DNA of 64,000 bases from positions 62,001-126,000 of the forward strand of contig NZ_JMPP01000024.1 in the NCBI RefSeq assembly GCF_000735435.1, given 5' to 3'. This DNA comes from Klebsiella planticola ATCC 33531 (lineage in GTDB: Bacteria; Pseudomonadota; Gammaproteobacteria; Enterobacterales; Enterobacteriaceae). Positions 50,415 through 60,830 of the stretch are shown in pieces. Made by a program: the position numbers and the translations under genes. The stretch's first letter is position 1, and the number at the start of each line of letters is the position of its first letter. The notes beneath the pieces were generated by a model. The model saw only the letters and a program-made list of their open reading frames with translations. It was not told where the DNA came from and searched no databases.

Positions 50415-51710
50415 GTGCTGTCTGTTTCCACTGCGTTGGAACGCTTACGTGACTGCCTGTCTGACGATTTTCCGCCGTCGTCCGGTACGCGAATTTTCGA
50501 TATTCCTTTCCCTCTTCATGACGCTTTTGACCCGCTTCTGTGGTGCGGTCATCAAGCGCAGTGGCCGCAGTTTTACTGGCAGCAGCGCAATGGCGATGAA
50601 GAGCTTGCCGCGCTCGGCGCGGTCAAAACCTTCCCGTCTTTGGCCGGGGCTCACGGCTTCCTGCAGCGCCAGGGGCTGGCGGATTTACGTATTTGCGGCC
50701 TGAATGCATTTAATCCGCAGGAAGGGAGGCTCTTTCTGCCGCGGCTGGAGTGGCGTCGGGTCGGGGGGAGAGCCACCCTGCGCCTGTTGTTGAGTAGCAA
50801 GACCTCACTGCGCGAAGATGCCATCGCGGCCCGGGAATTTCTCCAGACGCTAACGCCTGACCAGGCGCAGCCCGCCGCTCTGCCGCCGGTGCTCAGCGAA
50901 CACCATTCCCCGGACTATCCGCAATGGCATGCGTTGATTGAACAGGCAACTCAGGCGATTGCCGCTGGGGAGATGGATAAAGTGGTGCTGGCGCGGGCCA
51001 CCGATGTCCAGTTTGCCGCGCCGCCGGATCCGCTGGCGATCGTGGCTGCCAGCCGGCGCAGTAACCACCGCTGTTTTCATTTTATGATGGCCTTTAACGC
51101 ACAGCGGACATTCTTTGGTTCAACGCCGGAGCGGCTTTGGCGCCGGCGCGGGACGCTGCTGCGCACCGAAGCGCTGGCCGGGACCGTTGCCAGCCATCCT
51201 GACGATCGCCAGGCGCAATTGTTGGCCGACTGGCTGATGAAAGATGATAAAAATCAGCGCGAGAATATGCTGGTGGTGGAGGATATCTGCCAGCGTATGC
51301 AGGATGAGGTCCGTTCGCTGGACGTCCTGCCGCCGCAGGTGGTGCGGTTGCGTAAAGTTCAGCATCTGCGCCGCTGCATCTGGGCTGAACTCTCTCAGCC
51401 TGACGATACCCGCTGCCTGCATCAGCTGCAGCCGACCGCCGCGGTCGCAGGATTACCGCGCCGGGCGGCGCTGGCATTTATTACCCGCCATGAACCTTTT
51501 ACCCGGGAATGGTACGCCGGTTCCGCTGGCTACCTGTCGCTGGCGCAAAGCGAATTCTGCGTGGCCCTGCGTTCGGCGCAAGTCGAAAACGCCACGCTGA
51601 GGCTGTATGCCGGTGCCGGGATTGTCAGCGGTTCCGATCCTGAGCAGGAGTGGCAGGAGATAGAAAATAAGGCGGCGGGACTGCGTTCCTTGTTATTGAC
51701 AAAAACGTAG
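50415..51710 (+). CDS. menF: Menaquinone-specific isochorismate synthase
   Basis: 431 residues, the E. coli length, from a GTG with GGAGG upstream. It turns chorismate into isochorismate, the entry to menaquinone. The chorismate-binding domain (about 170-425) has MDKVVLARATDVQF with the catalytic Lys, RTEALAGTVASHPDD, KNQRENMLVVEDI, PTAAVAGLPRRAALAFI and YAGAGIVSGSDPEQEW with Mg ligands. First gene of menFDHBCE. Confidence 0.96.
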   Translation: MLSVSTALERLRDCLSDDFPPSSGTRIFDIPFPLHDAFDPLLWCGHQAQWPQFYWQQRNGDEELAALGAVKTFPSLAGAHGFLQRQGLADLRICGLNAFNPQEGRLFLPRLEWRRVGGRATLRLLLSSKTSLREDAIAAREFLQTLTPDQAQPAALPPVLSEHHSPDYPQWHALIEQATQAIAAGEMDKVVLARATDVQFAAPPDPLAIVAASRRSNHRCFHFMMAFNAQRTFFGSTPERLWRRRGTLLRTEALAGTVASHPDDRQAQLLADWLMKDDKNQRENMLVVEDICQRMQDEVRSLDVLPPQVVRLRKVQHLRRCIWAELSQPDDTRCLHQLQPTAAVAGLPRRAALAFITRHEPFTREWYAGSAGYLSLAQSEFCVALRSAQVENATLRLYAGAGIVSGSDPEQEWQEIENKAAGLRSLLLTKT

Positions 51711-51786
51711 ATAAACGACGCATATCAATACTCCATTGCTTTGTATTACCTATACTTAGCCTCAATATTTGATACCGGACAATTTC

Positions 51787-53457
51787 ATGTCAGTAAGCGC
51801 ATTTAACCGACGCTGGGCGGCGGTGATCCTCGAAGCATTAACTCGCCACGGCGTGCAGCATATTTGCATTGCGCCGGGCTCGCGCTCGACACCTCTTACC
51901 CTGGCAGCGGCGGAAAACCGCGCGTTTATTCCTCATACCCATTTCGATGAGCGCGGTCTCGGCCATCTGGCGCTGGGGCTGGCAAAAGCCAGCCGGCAGC
52001 CGGTGGCGGTGATTGTCACGTCCGGAACGGCGACGGCTAACCTCTATCCGGCCTTAATTGAGGCGGGACTGACCGGTGAAAAGCTGATACTTCTCACCGC
52101 CGATCGTCCCCCGGAGCTGATTGACTGCGGTGCGAACCAGGCTATCCGCCAGCCGGGCATGTTTGCTTCTCATCCCTCGCAGACGCTGTCGTTGCCGCGT
52201 CCGTCTCAGGATGTGCCCGCGCGCTGGCTGGTATCGACGATTGACCAGGCGCTGGGCGCTCTGCATTCCGGCGGTATCCATATCAACTGTCCGTTCGCCG
52301 AGCCGCTGTACGGCGAGATGGATGACACCGGCGTGGAGTGGCAGCAGCAGCTCGGCGCGTGGTGGCAAAGCGATAAACCCTGGCTGCGGCAGTCCCTGCA
52401 TCTGGAAAGCGAAAAGCAGCGCGACTGGTTTTTCTGGCGACAGAAGCGGGGCGTTGTCGTCGCGGGTCGCATGAGCGCCGCTGAAGGTAAAAAAGTCGCC
52501 GGGTGGGCAAAAACGCTCGGCTGGCCGCTGATTGGCGACGTCCTTTCCCAGACCGGGCAGCCGCTGCCGTGCGCCGACCTGTGGCTGGCGAACGGCAAAG
52601 CGGTGAGCGAACTGCAGCAGGCGCAAATCGTGGTACAGCTGGGCAGCAGCCTCACCGGTAAACGCGTGCTGCAGTGGCAGGCCACCTGTGAACCGGAAGA
52701 ATACTGGGTCGTGGATAATCTCCCCGGTCGCCTCGACCCGGCTCATCACCGCGGTCGTCGGCTGGTCTGCCCGGTGGAACAGTGGCTGGATCTGCATCCG
52801 GCGGAAAGCCGCCAGCCGTGGGCGACGACGATCCCGGAGCTGTCGCGGCAGGCCTGGCAGGCGGCGGCCGACCGCAGTGAGGCATTTGGCGAAGCCCAGC
52901 TGGCTCACCGGATTCACCGCTACCTTCCGGAACAGGGGCAGCTGTTTGTCGGTAACAGCCTGGTGGTTCGGTTAATTGATGCCCTGGCGCAGCTTCCGGC
53001 AGGATATCCGGTTTATAGCAACCGTGGCGCCAGCGGTATTGATGGCCTGCTGGCGACGGCGGCAGGGGTTCAGCGAGCCAGTGCCCGCCCGACGCTGGCG
53101 ATCGTCGGCGATCTTTCCGCGCTATACGATCTGAACTCGCTGGCGTTGCTGCGCCAGGCCTCTGCGCCGCTGGTGCTGATCGTGGTAAACAACAACGGCG
53201 GGCAGATCTTCTCTTTGCTGCCGACGCCGCAGGATCAACGGCGCCAGTTTTATCTGATGCCGCAGGATGTCAATTTCGGCCATGCGGCGGCGATGTTTGG
53301 CCTTCATTATCATCGCCCGGGCAACTGGGAGGCACTGGAAGCGGCGCTGGCCGGCGCCTGGCGTCTTCCTGGCGCCACGCTGATTGAGCTGGTGGTGAAC
53401 GAGACGGAAGGCACTCATACTCTGCAACAGCTGCTGGCGCAGGTCAGCCGGCTATGA
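51787..53457 (+). CDS. menD: SEPHCHC synthase MenD
   Basis: 556 residues from the ATG at 51787, equal to E. coli; six further in-frame codons lie upstream. Thiamine-diphosphate enzyme that adds 2-oxoglutarate-derived succinic semialdehyde to isochorismate. Conserved [36 protein letters not shown] (catalytic Glu of the cofactor), [14 protein letters not shown], and the TPP motif [15 protein letters not shown]...NNNGG. Overlaps menH by 4 bases. Confidence 0.97.
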   Translation: MSVSAFNRRWAAVILEALTRHGVQHICIAPGSRSTPLTLAAAENRAFIPHTHFDERGLGHLALGLAKASRQPVAVIVTSGTATANLYPALIEAGLTGEKLILLTADRPPELIDCGANQAIRQPGMFASHPSQTLSLPRPSQDVPARWLVSTIDQALGALHSGGIHINCPFAEPLYGEMDDTGVEWQQQLGAWWQSDKPWLRQSLHLESEKQRDWFFWRQKRGVVVAGRMSAAEGKKVAGWAKTLGWPLIGDVLSQTGQPLPCADLWLANGKAVSELQQAQIVVQLGSSLTGKRVLQWQATCEPEEYWVVDNLPGRLDPAHHRGRRLVCPVEQWLDLHPAESRQPWATTIPELSRQAWQAAADRSEAFGEAQLAHRIHRYLPEQGQLFVGNSLVVRLIDALAQLPAGYPVYSNRGASGIDGLLATAAGVQRASARPTLAIVGDLSALYDLNSLALLRQASAPLVLIVVNNNGGQIFSLLPTPQDQRRQFYLMPQDVNFGHAAAMFGLHYHRPGNWEALEAALAGAWRLPGATLIELVVNETEGTHTLQQLLAQVSRL

Positions 53458-54212
53458 GTCTGCACGCCCGGTGCGAAAAGGGGCAGTCGGGCTATCCCTG
53501 GCTGGTCTTTTTACACGGTTTTTCCGGCGACAGCCGGGAGTGGCAAACGGTGGGCGCCGCGTTCAGCGCTTATCCGCAGCTGTATATTGATCTGCCGGGC
53601 CACGGTGGTTCGCGCGATGTCAGGGTCAGCGGTTTTGCCGAGGTTAGCCTGCGGCTGGAGAAAACGCTGGCGCACTATCATATTCGGGACTACTGGCTGA
53701 TCGGCTATTCGCTGGGCGGGCGTATTGCGATGTTTTTTGCCAGCCAGCCGCGGTGCGGGCTGTGCGGGCTGGTCGTAGAGGGCGGCCATCCCGGTCTCCA
53801 GGATGCGCACCAACGCCAGCATCGCGCTTGTAGCGATGCTGCCTGGGCGGAGCGCTTTCGCCGCGAGCCGCTGGTTCAGGTTTTTGCCGACTGGTACCTG
53901 CAGCCGGTTTTCGCCGGTTTAAGTACGCAGCAGCGGGAAGCGCTTGTTGCGCTGCGCAGCCACAACAGCGGTGCCAGTCTGGCCGCGATGCTGGAGGCGA
54001 CTTCCCTCGCCGTACAGCCCGACCTGCGTGCGCAACTCCGCGCCCGGCGCTACCCTTTTCACTATCTTTGCGGTGAGCGCGATGCGAAGTTTCGCGCCCT
54101 TGCGCGCGACGTCGCCGCAACGACACATATTATTCATCATGCCGGGCATAACGCGCATCGGGAAAATCCCGCGGCGGTGGTGTCATGTCTGGCCCAGTTT
54201 TTAGCGAGTTAA
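53454..54212 (+). CDS. menH: SHCHC synthase MenH
   Basis: 252 residues, alpha/beta-hydrolase fold. It eliminates pyruvate from SEPHCHC to give SHCHC. Nucleophile elbow GYSLGGR with Ser86; Asp in CGERDAKF and His in [11 protein letters not shown] complete the triad; the oxyanion part is [12 protein letters not shown]. The start overlaps the menD stop (ATGA), and menB starts 14 bases after its stop. Confidence 0.94.
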   Translation: MSLHARCEKGQSGYPWLVFLHGFSGDSREWQTVGAAFSAYPQLYIDLPGHGGSRDVRVSGFAEVSLRLEKTLAHYHIRDYWLIGYSLGGRIAMFFASQPRCGLCGLVVEGGHPGLQDAHQRQHRACSDAAWAERFRREPLVQVFADWYLQPVFAGLSTQQREALVALRSHNSGASLAAMLEATSLAVQPDLRAQLRARRYPFHYLCGERDAKFRALARDVAATTHIIHHAGHNAHRENPAAVVSCLAQFLAS

Positions 54213-54226
54213 CCAAAGGACATTCT

Positions 54227-55084
54227 ATGATCTCTCTTGATGAAGCAATGCTCTACGCCCCCGTGGAATGGCACGATTGCTCCGAAGGCTATACCGACAT
54301 TCGTTACCAGAAGTCGACGGACGGGATTGCTAAAATCACCATTAACCGGCCGCAGGTGCGCAATGCGTTCCGCCCGCTGACCGTGAAAGAGATGATTCAG
54401 GCGCTGTCCGATGCCCGATATGACGACAATATCGGCGTCATTATCCTCACCGGCGAAGGCGATAAAGCATTCTGCGCCGGCGGCGACCAGAAGGTACGCG
54501 GCGATTACGGCGGCTACCAGGATGATTCCGGCGTTCACCACCTGAACGTGCTCGATTTTCAGCGCCAAATCCGCACCTGCCCGAAACCGATCGTGGCGAT
54601 GGTGGCGGGGTATTCCATCGGCGGCGGTCACGTTCTGCATATGATGTGCGATCTGACGATTGCCGCAGAAAATGCCATCTTCGGCCAGACCGGCCCGAAA
54701 GTCGGCTCATTTGACGGTGGCTGGGGCGCATCCTACATGGCGCGGATCGTCGGACAGAAAAAAGCGCGCGAAATCTGGTTCCTGTGCCGTCAGTACGATG
54801 CGCAGCAGGCGCTGGATATGGGGCTGGTCAACACCGTCGTCCCGCTGGCAGATCTGGAAAAAGAGACCGTGCGCTGGTGTCGAGAAATGCTGCAAAACAG
54901 CCCGATGGCGCTGCGCTGCCTGAAGGCGGCGCTGAATGCCGATTGCGATGGCCAGGCGGGGCTGCAGGAGCTGGCGGGGAATGCCACCATGCTGTTCTAC
55001 ATGACCGAAGAGGGGCAGGAAGGGCGTAACGCTTTCAACCAGAAACGTCAGCCGGACTTCAGCAAATTTAAACGGAATCCATAA
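54227..55084 (+). CDS. menB: 1,4-dihydroxy-2-naphthoyl-CoA synthase
   Basis: 285 residues from the ATG at 54227 with AAAGGA upstream; 14 extra upstream codons overlap menH. Crotonase fold. It cyclises o-succinylbenzoyl-CoA. Conserved [36 protein letters not shown], the oxyanion helix [18 protein letters not shown], and [18 protein letters not shown]. Nearly identical to E. coli MenB. Its stop overlaps the menC start by one base. Confidence 0.97.
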   Translation: MISLDEAMLYAPVEWHDCSEGYTDIRYQKSTDGIAKITINRPQVRNAFRPLTVKEMIQALSDARYDDNIGVIILTGEGDKAFCAGGDQKVRGDYGGYQDDSGVHHLNVLDFQRQIRTCPKPIVAMVAGYSIGGGHVLHMMCDLTIAAENAIFGQTGPKVGSFDGGWGASYMARIVGQKKAREIWFLCRQYDAQQALDMGLVNTVVPLADLEKETVRWCREMLQNSPMALRCLKAALNADCDGQAGLQELAGNATMLFYMTEEGQEGRNAFNQKRQPDFSKFKRNP

Positions 55085-56049
55085 TGCGTCAGGCGCAGGT
55101 TTACCGCTGGCAGGTACCGATGGACGCGGGCGTGGTACTGCGCGAACGGCGGTTAAAAACTCGCGATGGGCTGTTCATCCACCTGCAGGACGGTGAACGT
55201 CAGGGATGGGGCGAAATTGCGCCTCTGCCGGGCTTTAGCGCGGAAACGCTGGAGGAGGCGCAGTGCGCGCTGGTGGCATGGGCGAAAGCCTGGCGGCAGG
55301 GCGAGAACCTGTCCGGGCCGTCTCACCCTTCCGTGGCCTTCGGCGTCAGCTGCGCGCTGGCGGAGCTGTACGATGAACTGCCGCTGGAGGCGGAGTATCG
55401 CGCGGTGCCGCTGTGCACCGGCGACCCGGACGAACTGTTTGCCAGGCTGGCGGCGCTGCCCGGTGAAAAGGTAGCGAAGGTCAAGATCGGGCTGTATGAA
55501 GCGGTGCGTGACGGCATGGTGGTTAACCTGCTGCTGGAAGCGATTCCCGATCTGCAGCTGCGTCTGGACGCCAACCGCGCCTGGACCCCGCTCAAAGCGC
55601 AGCAGTTTGCGAAATATGTCCATCCGCAGTACCGCGACCGTATCGCCTTCCTTGAGGAACCGTGTAAAACCCGCGACGACTCCCGGGCTTTTGCCCGGGA
55701 AACCGGCATTGCGATTGCCTGGGATGAAAGTCTGCGTGAGGCGGATTTTCGTTTTCAGGCGGAGCCGGGTTTGCGTGCGCTGGTGATCAAGCCGACGCTC
55801 ACCGGTAGCCTGGACAAAGTACGGGAACAGGTCGCCGCGGCACACGCGCTGGGGCTGACGGCGGTGATCAGCTCATCGATCGAATCAAGCCTTGGACTGA
55901 CGCAGCTGGCGCGGATTGCCGCCTGGCTGACGCCGCAGACCCTTCCCGGTCTGGATACCCTGGCATTGATGCGCGCGCAGCTGATTCGCCCCTGGCCTGA
56001 CAGCCCGTTACCCTGCCTGAACAGTGATGAGCTGGAGCCGCTGCTGTGA
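55084..56049 (+). CDS. menC: o-Succinylbenzoate synthase
   Basis: 321 residues, enolase superfamily. It dehydrates SHCHC to o-succinylbenzoate. Catalytic lysine in [12 protein letters not shown], Mg ligands in [19 protein letters not shown] and IAWDESLRE, second lysine in [10 protein letters not shown]. The start overlaps the menB stop, and the end overlaps menE by 4 bases. Confidence 0.96.
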   Translation: MRQAQVYRWQVPMDAGVVLRERRLKTRDGLFIHLQDGERQGWGEIAPLPGFSAETLEEAQCALVAWAKAWRQGENLSGPSHPSVAFGVSCALAELYDELPLEAEYRAVPLCTGDPDELFARLAALPGEKVAKVKIGLYEAVRDGMVVNLLLEAIPDLQLRLDANRAWTPLKAQQFAKYVHPQYRDRIAFLEEPCKTRDDSRAFARETGIAIAWDESLREADFRFQAEPGLRALVIKPTLTGSLDKVREQVAAAHALGLTAVISSSIESSLGLTQLARIAAWLTPQTLPGLDTLALMRAQLIRPWPDSPLPCLNSDELEPLL

Positions 56050-57422
56050 CCTTTAGCGACTGGCCATGGCGGCACTGGCGCCGGCTGCGCGGCGATGCGC
56101 CGGCGGTGCGTCTGAACGACGTTGTCCTGAACTGGCGGCAGCTGTGCGCTGAAGTTGACGCGCTGGCCGCGGGCTTCCGCGCTCAAGGGGTCAATGAAGG
56201 GGAGGGCGTGCTGCTGCGGGCCTATAACCAGCCGTCGGCATTGCTGGCATGGCTGGCGCTGCTTCAGTGCGGCGCCCGGGTGCTTCCTCTGAATCCTCAG
56301 CTCCCGCCTTCGCTGCTGGCGGCAGTGTTACCCTCCCTCGATTTGCGTTATGCGCTGGCGCTGAACGGCGATCCGCTCGCCCTCGACTTTGCGCCGCTGG
56401 CGCTGCAACGCGAGGCGGGTGGCTTGACGCTACCCTGGTGCGAAGAACGCCTGGCGTCAATGACGCTCACCTCCGGCTCTACGGGGCTGCCGAAGGCTGC
56501 CGTGCACAGCTGTCGGGCGCATCTTGCCAGCGCTGAAGGCGTGCTGGCGATGATTCCGCTGGCGTCGGATGATGACTGGCTGCTGTCGTTGCCGCTGTTT
56601 CATGTTTCCGGCCAGGGTATTCTCTGGCGCTGGCTGCTGGCGGGCGCCCGCCTGACGGTAAGAGAAAGACAACCGCTGGAACAGGCGTTGCGAGGCTGTA
56701 CGCATGCCTCGCTGGTGCCCACTCAGCTCTGGCGGTTGCTCAATAGTGAGGCTGATGTGTCGTTGAAGGCGGTGCTGTTGGGCGGGGCGGCGATTCCCGT
56801 CGCGTTGACCGAACAGGCGCGCGGCCGGGGGATTCGCTGCTGGTGTGGCTATGGTCTGACGGAGTTCGCCTCGACGGTATGCGGCAAAGAGGCGGATGGC
56901 GCACCGGACGTTGGCCAGCCGCTGCCGGGGCGCGCGCTGAAAATCGTTGAAGGCGAAGTCTGGCTGCGTGCCGACAGCATGGCGGCTGGCTACTGGCGCG
57001 ATGGCGGGGTGCAGCCGCTGGTCAACGAACAGGGCTGGTTTGCCACTCGCGATCGCGGCGAGATCAGGGAGGGCAAACTGACTCTGCTTGGGCGGATGGA
57101 TAACCTCTTTTTCAGCGGAGGGGAAGGTATTCAGCCTGAAGAGGTGGAGAGAGTACTTCTGGCTCATCCGCAGATTCAGCAGGCGTTTATCGTGCCGTTA
57201 GACGATGCGGAGTTTGGTCAGCGTCCGGTGGCGGTGGTGGAGTGCGCTGCGCAGTGCGATGTCGCCGCGCTGGCGGTCTGGGCACAGGATAAGCTGGCAC
57301 GTTTTCAGCAGCCGGTACGCTGGTTGATGTTACCTGATTCGTTGAAAACCGGCGGGATAAAAATTTCCCGCCGGGCATTACGTGACTGGGTTAATGCGTT
57401 GCCAGGCAGCCAGACCCGTTAA
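56046..57422 (+). CDS. menE: o-Succinylbenzoate-CoA ligase
   Basis: 458 residues. ANL-family adenylating enzyme activating o-succinylbenzoate to its CoA ester. The P-loop is [17 protein letters not shown]; the later core motifs are [22 protein letters not shown] and [20 protein letters not shown]; the C-terminal lysine lies in [13 protein letters not shown]. Last gene of the men operon. No terminator follows; its TAA overlaps the TAA of the convergent tctA within GTTAAC. Confidence 0.95.
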   Translation: MTFSDWPWRHWRRLRGDAPAVRLNDVVLNWRQLCAEVDALAAGFRAQGVNEGEGVLLRAYNQPSALLAWLALLQCGARVLPLNPQLPPSLLAAVLPSLDLRYALALNGDPLALDFAPLALQREAGGLTLPWCEERLASMTLTSGSTGLPKAAVHSCRAHLASAEGVLAMIPLASDDDWLLSLPLFHVSGQGILWRWLLAGARLTVRERQPLEQALRGCTHASLVPTQLWRLLNSEADVSLKAVLLGGAAIPVALTEQARGRGIRCWCGYGLTEFASTVCGKEADGAPDVGQPLPGRALKIVEGEVWLRADSMAAGYWRDGGVQPLVNEQGWFATRDRGEIREGKLTLLGRMDNLFFSGGEGIQPEEVERVLLAHPQIQQAFIVPLDDAEFGQRPVAVVECAAQCDVAALAVWAQDKLARFQQPVRWLMLPDSLKTGGIKISRRALRDWVNALPGSQTR

Positions 57423-58937
57423 CCGGGGTTGGCCTCGGCACGGCGCCGGCGTTGCTTACGCAGATAGCGTAGCAGCGGGGGAATAACGATCGCGGCGATG
57501 GCGAGGAACAATAATGTTTTGGTCACGCCGCTTCCCCACAAAATCGACAGATTGCCGTTGCTGATAGACAGCGCCCGGCGCAGGTTTTGCTCCAGCATCT
57601 CCCCGAGCACGAAACCTAAGATCAGCGGCGACATCGGGAAGTGCATTTTACGCAGAATGTACCCGAGCACTCCGAGTCCGACCATTAGCAGCAAATCGAA
57701 GGTCGTACTGTGGACCGCGTAGACGCCGACGGCAGAAACGGCGGCAATCGCCGGCACCAGGAACCACAGTGGGATCGTCAGCATCCGGGTAAACAGGCCG
57801 ATCAGCGGGATGTTCATAATCAGGAGCATCACGTTGGCGATCAGCAGGGCGGCGATCAATCCCCAGACGATGTCCGGTTGTTCGGTAAACATGGCGGGGC
57901 CTGGCGTGATGTTGTACAGCGTCAGGGCTCCCATCATCACCGCCGTGGTGCCGGAACCGGGCACCCCGAGGGTCAGCATCGGGATGAACGAGCCGCAGGC
58001 GGAGGCGTTATTGGCCGCTTCCGGGGCGGCGACGCCGCGGATATCCCCTTTGCCGAAGCTGTCGCTGCTGCCGCTGAGCTTTTTTCTCGGTCATATAGGT
58101 GATGGCGCTGGCAATGGTAGCCCCGGCGCCGGGCAGAATACCGACGAAGAAACCTACCACCGACGAGCGCAGCGTGGCGCCCACGCACTGACCGGCCTCT
58201 TTGGCGTTAAACAACATACGCCCGGTTTTCCGCACCAGCGTTTGCCCGCTGCTGGTGCTTTCCAGCATCAGCAGAATTTCAGAGACGCTAAACAGCCCTA
58301 TGACGACGACGATAAACTGCACGCCATCCGAGAGGTGGATGCTGTCGAAGGTAAAGCGGTAGACTCCGGTATTGGCATCGACACCCACCGTCGCCAGACC
58401 TAAACCAATTAAGGCGGAGAGAAACGACTTCAGCGGGTTCTGCGCCATCATGCTGCCCAGGCAGGCAATGGCAAACACCATCAGGGCGAAATACTCTGCG
58501 GGACCGAATGCCAGCGACCACTGTGCCAGCACCGGTGCGAACAAAATAATGCCGCCAATCGCGATAAGCGATCCGACAAAAGAGCTGACCGCCGAAATCG
58601 ATAAGGCCACCCCGCCGCGTCCCTGCTGGGCCATCGGATAACCGTCGAGAGCGGTCATAATGGCGGCGGCATCGCCGGGCACATTCAGTAAAATGGACGA
58701 GATGCGCCCGCCGTACTCGCAGCCGATATAGACCGTCGCCAGCAGAATCAGGGCAGATTCAGCAGGCAGATGCAGTGCGAACGCCAGCGGCAGCAGAATC
58801 GCCACGCCGTTAATTGGCCCGAGGCCGGGCAACAGGCCGACGATGGTGCCGACGAAGCAGCCAATCAGCGCAATCATCAGGTTCGTCGGCGTCATCGCCA
58901 CGGCGAAGCCCTGCGAAAGATAAATCCAGGTATCCAT
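57419..58937 (-). pseudogene. tctA: Tripartite tricarboxylate transporter large membrane subunit TctA, frameshifted
   Basis: The first part (58937 down to about 58086) and the second part (about 58080 down to 57419) are both typical TctA but lie in different frames. The break is at six A's on the coding strand (58080-58085). The first frame then runs into unrelated sequence and stops at 58008. Removing one A restores LSGSSDSFGKGDIRGVAAPE, AANNASACGSFIP and the rest, giving about 505 residues, the normal length. The 1519-base span is one more than a multiple of three. Conserved pieces: GLLPGLGPINGVAILLP, ILPGAGATIASAITYMTEK, LTLGVPGSGTTAVMMGAL. Real mutation or homopolymer sequencing error cannot be told apart here. 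Confidence 0.88.
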
Positions 58938-58948
58938 AGACTTCTCCG

Positions 58949-59380
58949 TTAACTTAACCAGATGCCGAGCGGCAACGTGACATCGAGCAGGGTGTCAAAG
59001 GCGTACCACAGGGCCGCGCCCATCACCACCCCGGCCGCGGCGGTGGCAGGCAGCGTGGCGCCAAACAGCAGGCCAATGACGGCGGTCAGCAAGGCGGTGG
59101 CCAGCGGGAAACCAAGCCATTCAAATCCCCATGCATAGACCACCAGAACCACCACCATGGTTAACAAGCGTTGTAAAACTCGCTTCCCGGGCCACGTCAC
59201 CGCGTCGGGGCGGCGTAATAGCAGCAGGACCGAGCACAGCAGCATCAGGCCGATAATCCCCAGCGGGAACGGGCGGGGACCAACGGGTTCATAGGCGTAC
59301 TCGCTGTGAATCTGCCAGGCAACGAACATCCCCCCCGCGCAGAGCAGCAGCCAGATACTGGCAAAAATACGATCGCTCAT
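58949..59380 (-). CDS. tctB: Tripartite tricarboxylate transporter small membrane subunit TctB
   Basis: 143 residues with four hydrophobic segments (about 7-22, 38-58, 76-95, 100-140), the TctB pattern. It forms the membrane part of the TTT carrier with TctA. Conserved ASIWLLLCAGGMFVAWQI and GPRPFPLGIIGLMLLCSVLL. It lies 15 bases downstream of tctC and 11 upstream of tctA. Confidence 0.92.
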   Translation of the reverse strand: MSDRIFASIWLLLCAGGMFVAWQIHSEYAYEPVGPRPFPLGIIGLMLLCSVLLLLRRPDAVTWPGKRVLQRLLTMVVVLVVYAWGFEWLGFPLATALLTAVIGLLFGATLPATAAAGVVMGAALWYAFDTLLDVTLPLGIWLS

Positions 59381-59395
59381 GGCAACCTCCGCAGA

Positions 59396-60376
59396 TTATT
59401 TCGCCAGACCAAAGGCTTTGGCCTGTTCGCGATAGTCGTTGACCTGTTTCTTCACGTAGGCATCGAGCGCTTCGCCGCTCAGGTTGAACTCAAACAGGCC
59501 GCGCAGCTCGCGCTGTTTTTTGAACTCCTCGGTCTGCTGAAGCTTGTTGAACTCCTCGACCCACCACTGGTAGTCAGCATCGCTGACCTTCGGACCGACG
59601 TAAAAGCCGCGAATAATCGGCCAGACCAGATCGTAACCCTGCTCTTTAGCGGTCGGGACATTGGCCAGCGCGCCGGGTAGCCGTTCACTGGAGAAGACCG
59701 CCAGCACGCGAATTTTGTTGCCTTGCAGATAGGGCACCATTTCGCTCAGATCGCCAGAGACCGCCTGAACATGGTTTCCCAATAGCGCGGTCACCGGTTC
59801 GCCGCCGCCCTCAAAAGCGACGTAGCGCATTTTATGCGGGTCAACATGGGCTTTTTGCGCCATCAGCGCGGCCTTCATCCAGTCCTGGCTGCCGATGGAG
59901 GCGCCGGCGCCGATGACGATGTTGGCGGGATCTTTTTCCATTGCGGCCATAAACGAAGGGAGGTCCTGCCACGGAGAGTCGGCGCGCACGGCAATCATCC
60001 CGTAATCGGTACCTACGCTGGCGAGCCAGCGGACATCATCGACGCCGTAGCGGCCAAATTTACCTTGCGATAAATTGAGTAACGAACCGCCGGAGAAGGC
60101 GACAACGGTGCCCGGCTCGCCCGGACGCTGTGCGACGATGGCGTTGTAGGCGACCGCGCCGACACCGCCGGGCATGTAGGTGACCCGCATCGGTTTAGCG
60201 ATCGCCCCTGTTTCCATCAGGCTGACCTGAATCAGTTTGCAGGTCAGATCGAAGCCGCCGCCGGGCTTAGCCGGCGCAATACATTCGGTACGGGAAGGGG
60301 CTTCGGCGGCATACGCTGAGACGCTGCAGAGGCATAGCGCGAGTGCGCTAAGATGGCGAAGGAATGGTGTGTTCAT
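59396..60376 (-). CDS. tctC: Tripartite tricarboxylate transporter binding protein TctC
   Basis: 326 residues from the ATG at 60376; 17 further in-frame codons upstream would spoil the signal peptide. The signal peptide is about residues 1-23 (ending SAYA), without a lipobox. The periplasmic TctC/BugT fold is shown by ECIAPAKPGGGFDLTCKLIQ, VTYMPGGVGAVAYNAIV and AVSGDLSEMVPYL. In Salmonella TctC binds citrate and related tricarboxylates. First gene of tctCBA; divergent from tctDE. Confidence 0.94.
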   Translation of the reverse strand: MNTPFLRHLSALALCLCSVSAYAAEAPSRTECIAPAKPGGGFDLTCKLIQVSLMETGAIAKPMRVTYMPGGVGAVAYNAIVAQRPGEPGTVVAFSGGSLLNLSQGKFGRYGVDDVRWLASVGTDYGMIAVRADSPWQDLPSFMAAMEKDPANIVIGAGASIGSQDWMKAALMAQKAHVDPHKMRYVAFEGGGEPVTALLGNHVQAVSGDLSEMVPYLQGNKIRVLAVFSSERLPGALANVPTAKEQGYDLVWPIIRGFYVGPKVSDADYQWWVEEFNKLQQTEEFKKQRELRGLFEFNLSGEALDAYVKKQVNDYREQAKAFGLAK

Positions 60377-60440
60377 GGGCTTCCTCAGTCGGGTACAGGG
60401 GTGGTTTATTCTGGTTATGTGGAACAATGTCGGACTGTTT

Positions 60441-60467
60441 GGTTGCGCAATTGTTAAATCAACAACC
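60441..60467. promoter_or_regulatory. Nested inverted repeat upstream of tctC
   Basis: TTGTT-AAATC-AACAA (60451-60465) is a perfect 5-bp dyad set within a wider GGTTG...CAACC pair. It lies 65-90 bases upstream of the tctC start and is a candidate site for TctD or an overlapping promoter. A TGTGA half site of CRP type lies further upstream (60506-60510). Confidence 0.35.
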
Positions 60468-60590
60468 TTTCATTTCCCTTTCAGTCGCGGGATAACTTTA
60501 CAGGATGTGATAGATCTCTCTTATTTCCCTCAGCGACAGGGAGGTATCAGCGGCGGGGTTATTTCCGGCGATGGGAAATGCGAAGCACGA

Positions 60591-60612
60591 TAAAACGGGC
60601 CAGAACTGGCCC
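60591..60612 (-). terminator. Minus-strand terminator after the small membrane gene
   Basis: Read on the minus strand: GGGCCA-GTTC-TGGCCC followed by GTTTTAT. The stem is 6 bp with a 4-base loop and a short T run. It lies about 95 bases past the end of the 40-residue gene and before the tctC control region, so it would separate the two transcripts. Confidence 0.6.
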
Positions 60613-60707
60613 AGGGATTGAGCCGCATAAATCGCCGGTGGGATCAGCTGAGCAGGCGCAGGAAAGTACCAGATTCAGCCGAATGTATTATGAATGAGGC
60701 TGAGCAC

Positions 60708-60830
60708 TTATCTGCGATTTTTTATAAATACACGTTTTGTTCTGCGGATATCTTTCAGATATGAGTACAGGGAAAATACGGATACGGCCAGCAGTACGAC
60801 GGCGAGAATTAAAAATAAAATATTAACCAT
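60708..60830 (-). CDS. Small single-pass membrane protein, 40 residues, unrecognised
   Basis: ATG at 60830, TAA at 60708. Residues 2-24 are an unbroken hydrophobic helix (VNILFLILAVVLLAVSVFSL and onward), followed by a strongly basic tail with LKDIRRTKR and ending KNRR. That charge pattern fits an inner-membrane helix with its C-terminus in the cytoplasm. A GGA lies 9 bases before the ATG (weak ribosome site), and a minus-strand terminator follows at 60591-60612. No family was recognised. Neighbours are tctC (same strand) and tctD (divergent), so a role with the transporter or sensor is possible but unproven. Confidence 0.6.
   Translation of the reverse strand: MVNILFLILAVVLLAVSVFSLYSYLKDIRRTKRVFIKNRR

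Noticed and set aside
58078-58090. Programmed -1 frameshifting at the tctA A tract
   Set aside because: The zero frame reads AAA AAA and the correct downstream frame is +1, not -1. Six A's are also short for efficient transcriptional slippage.
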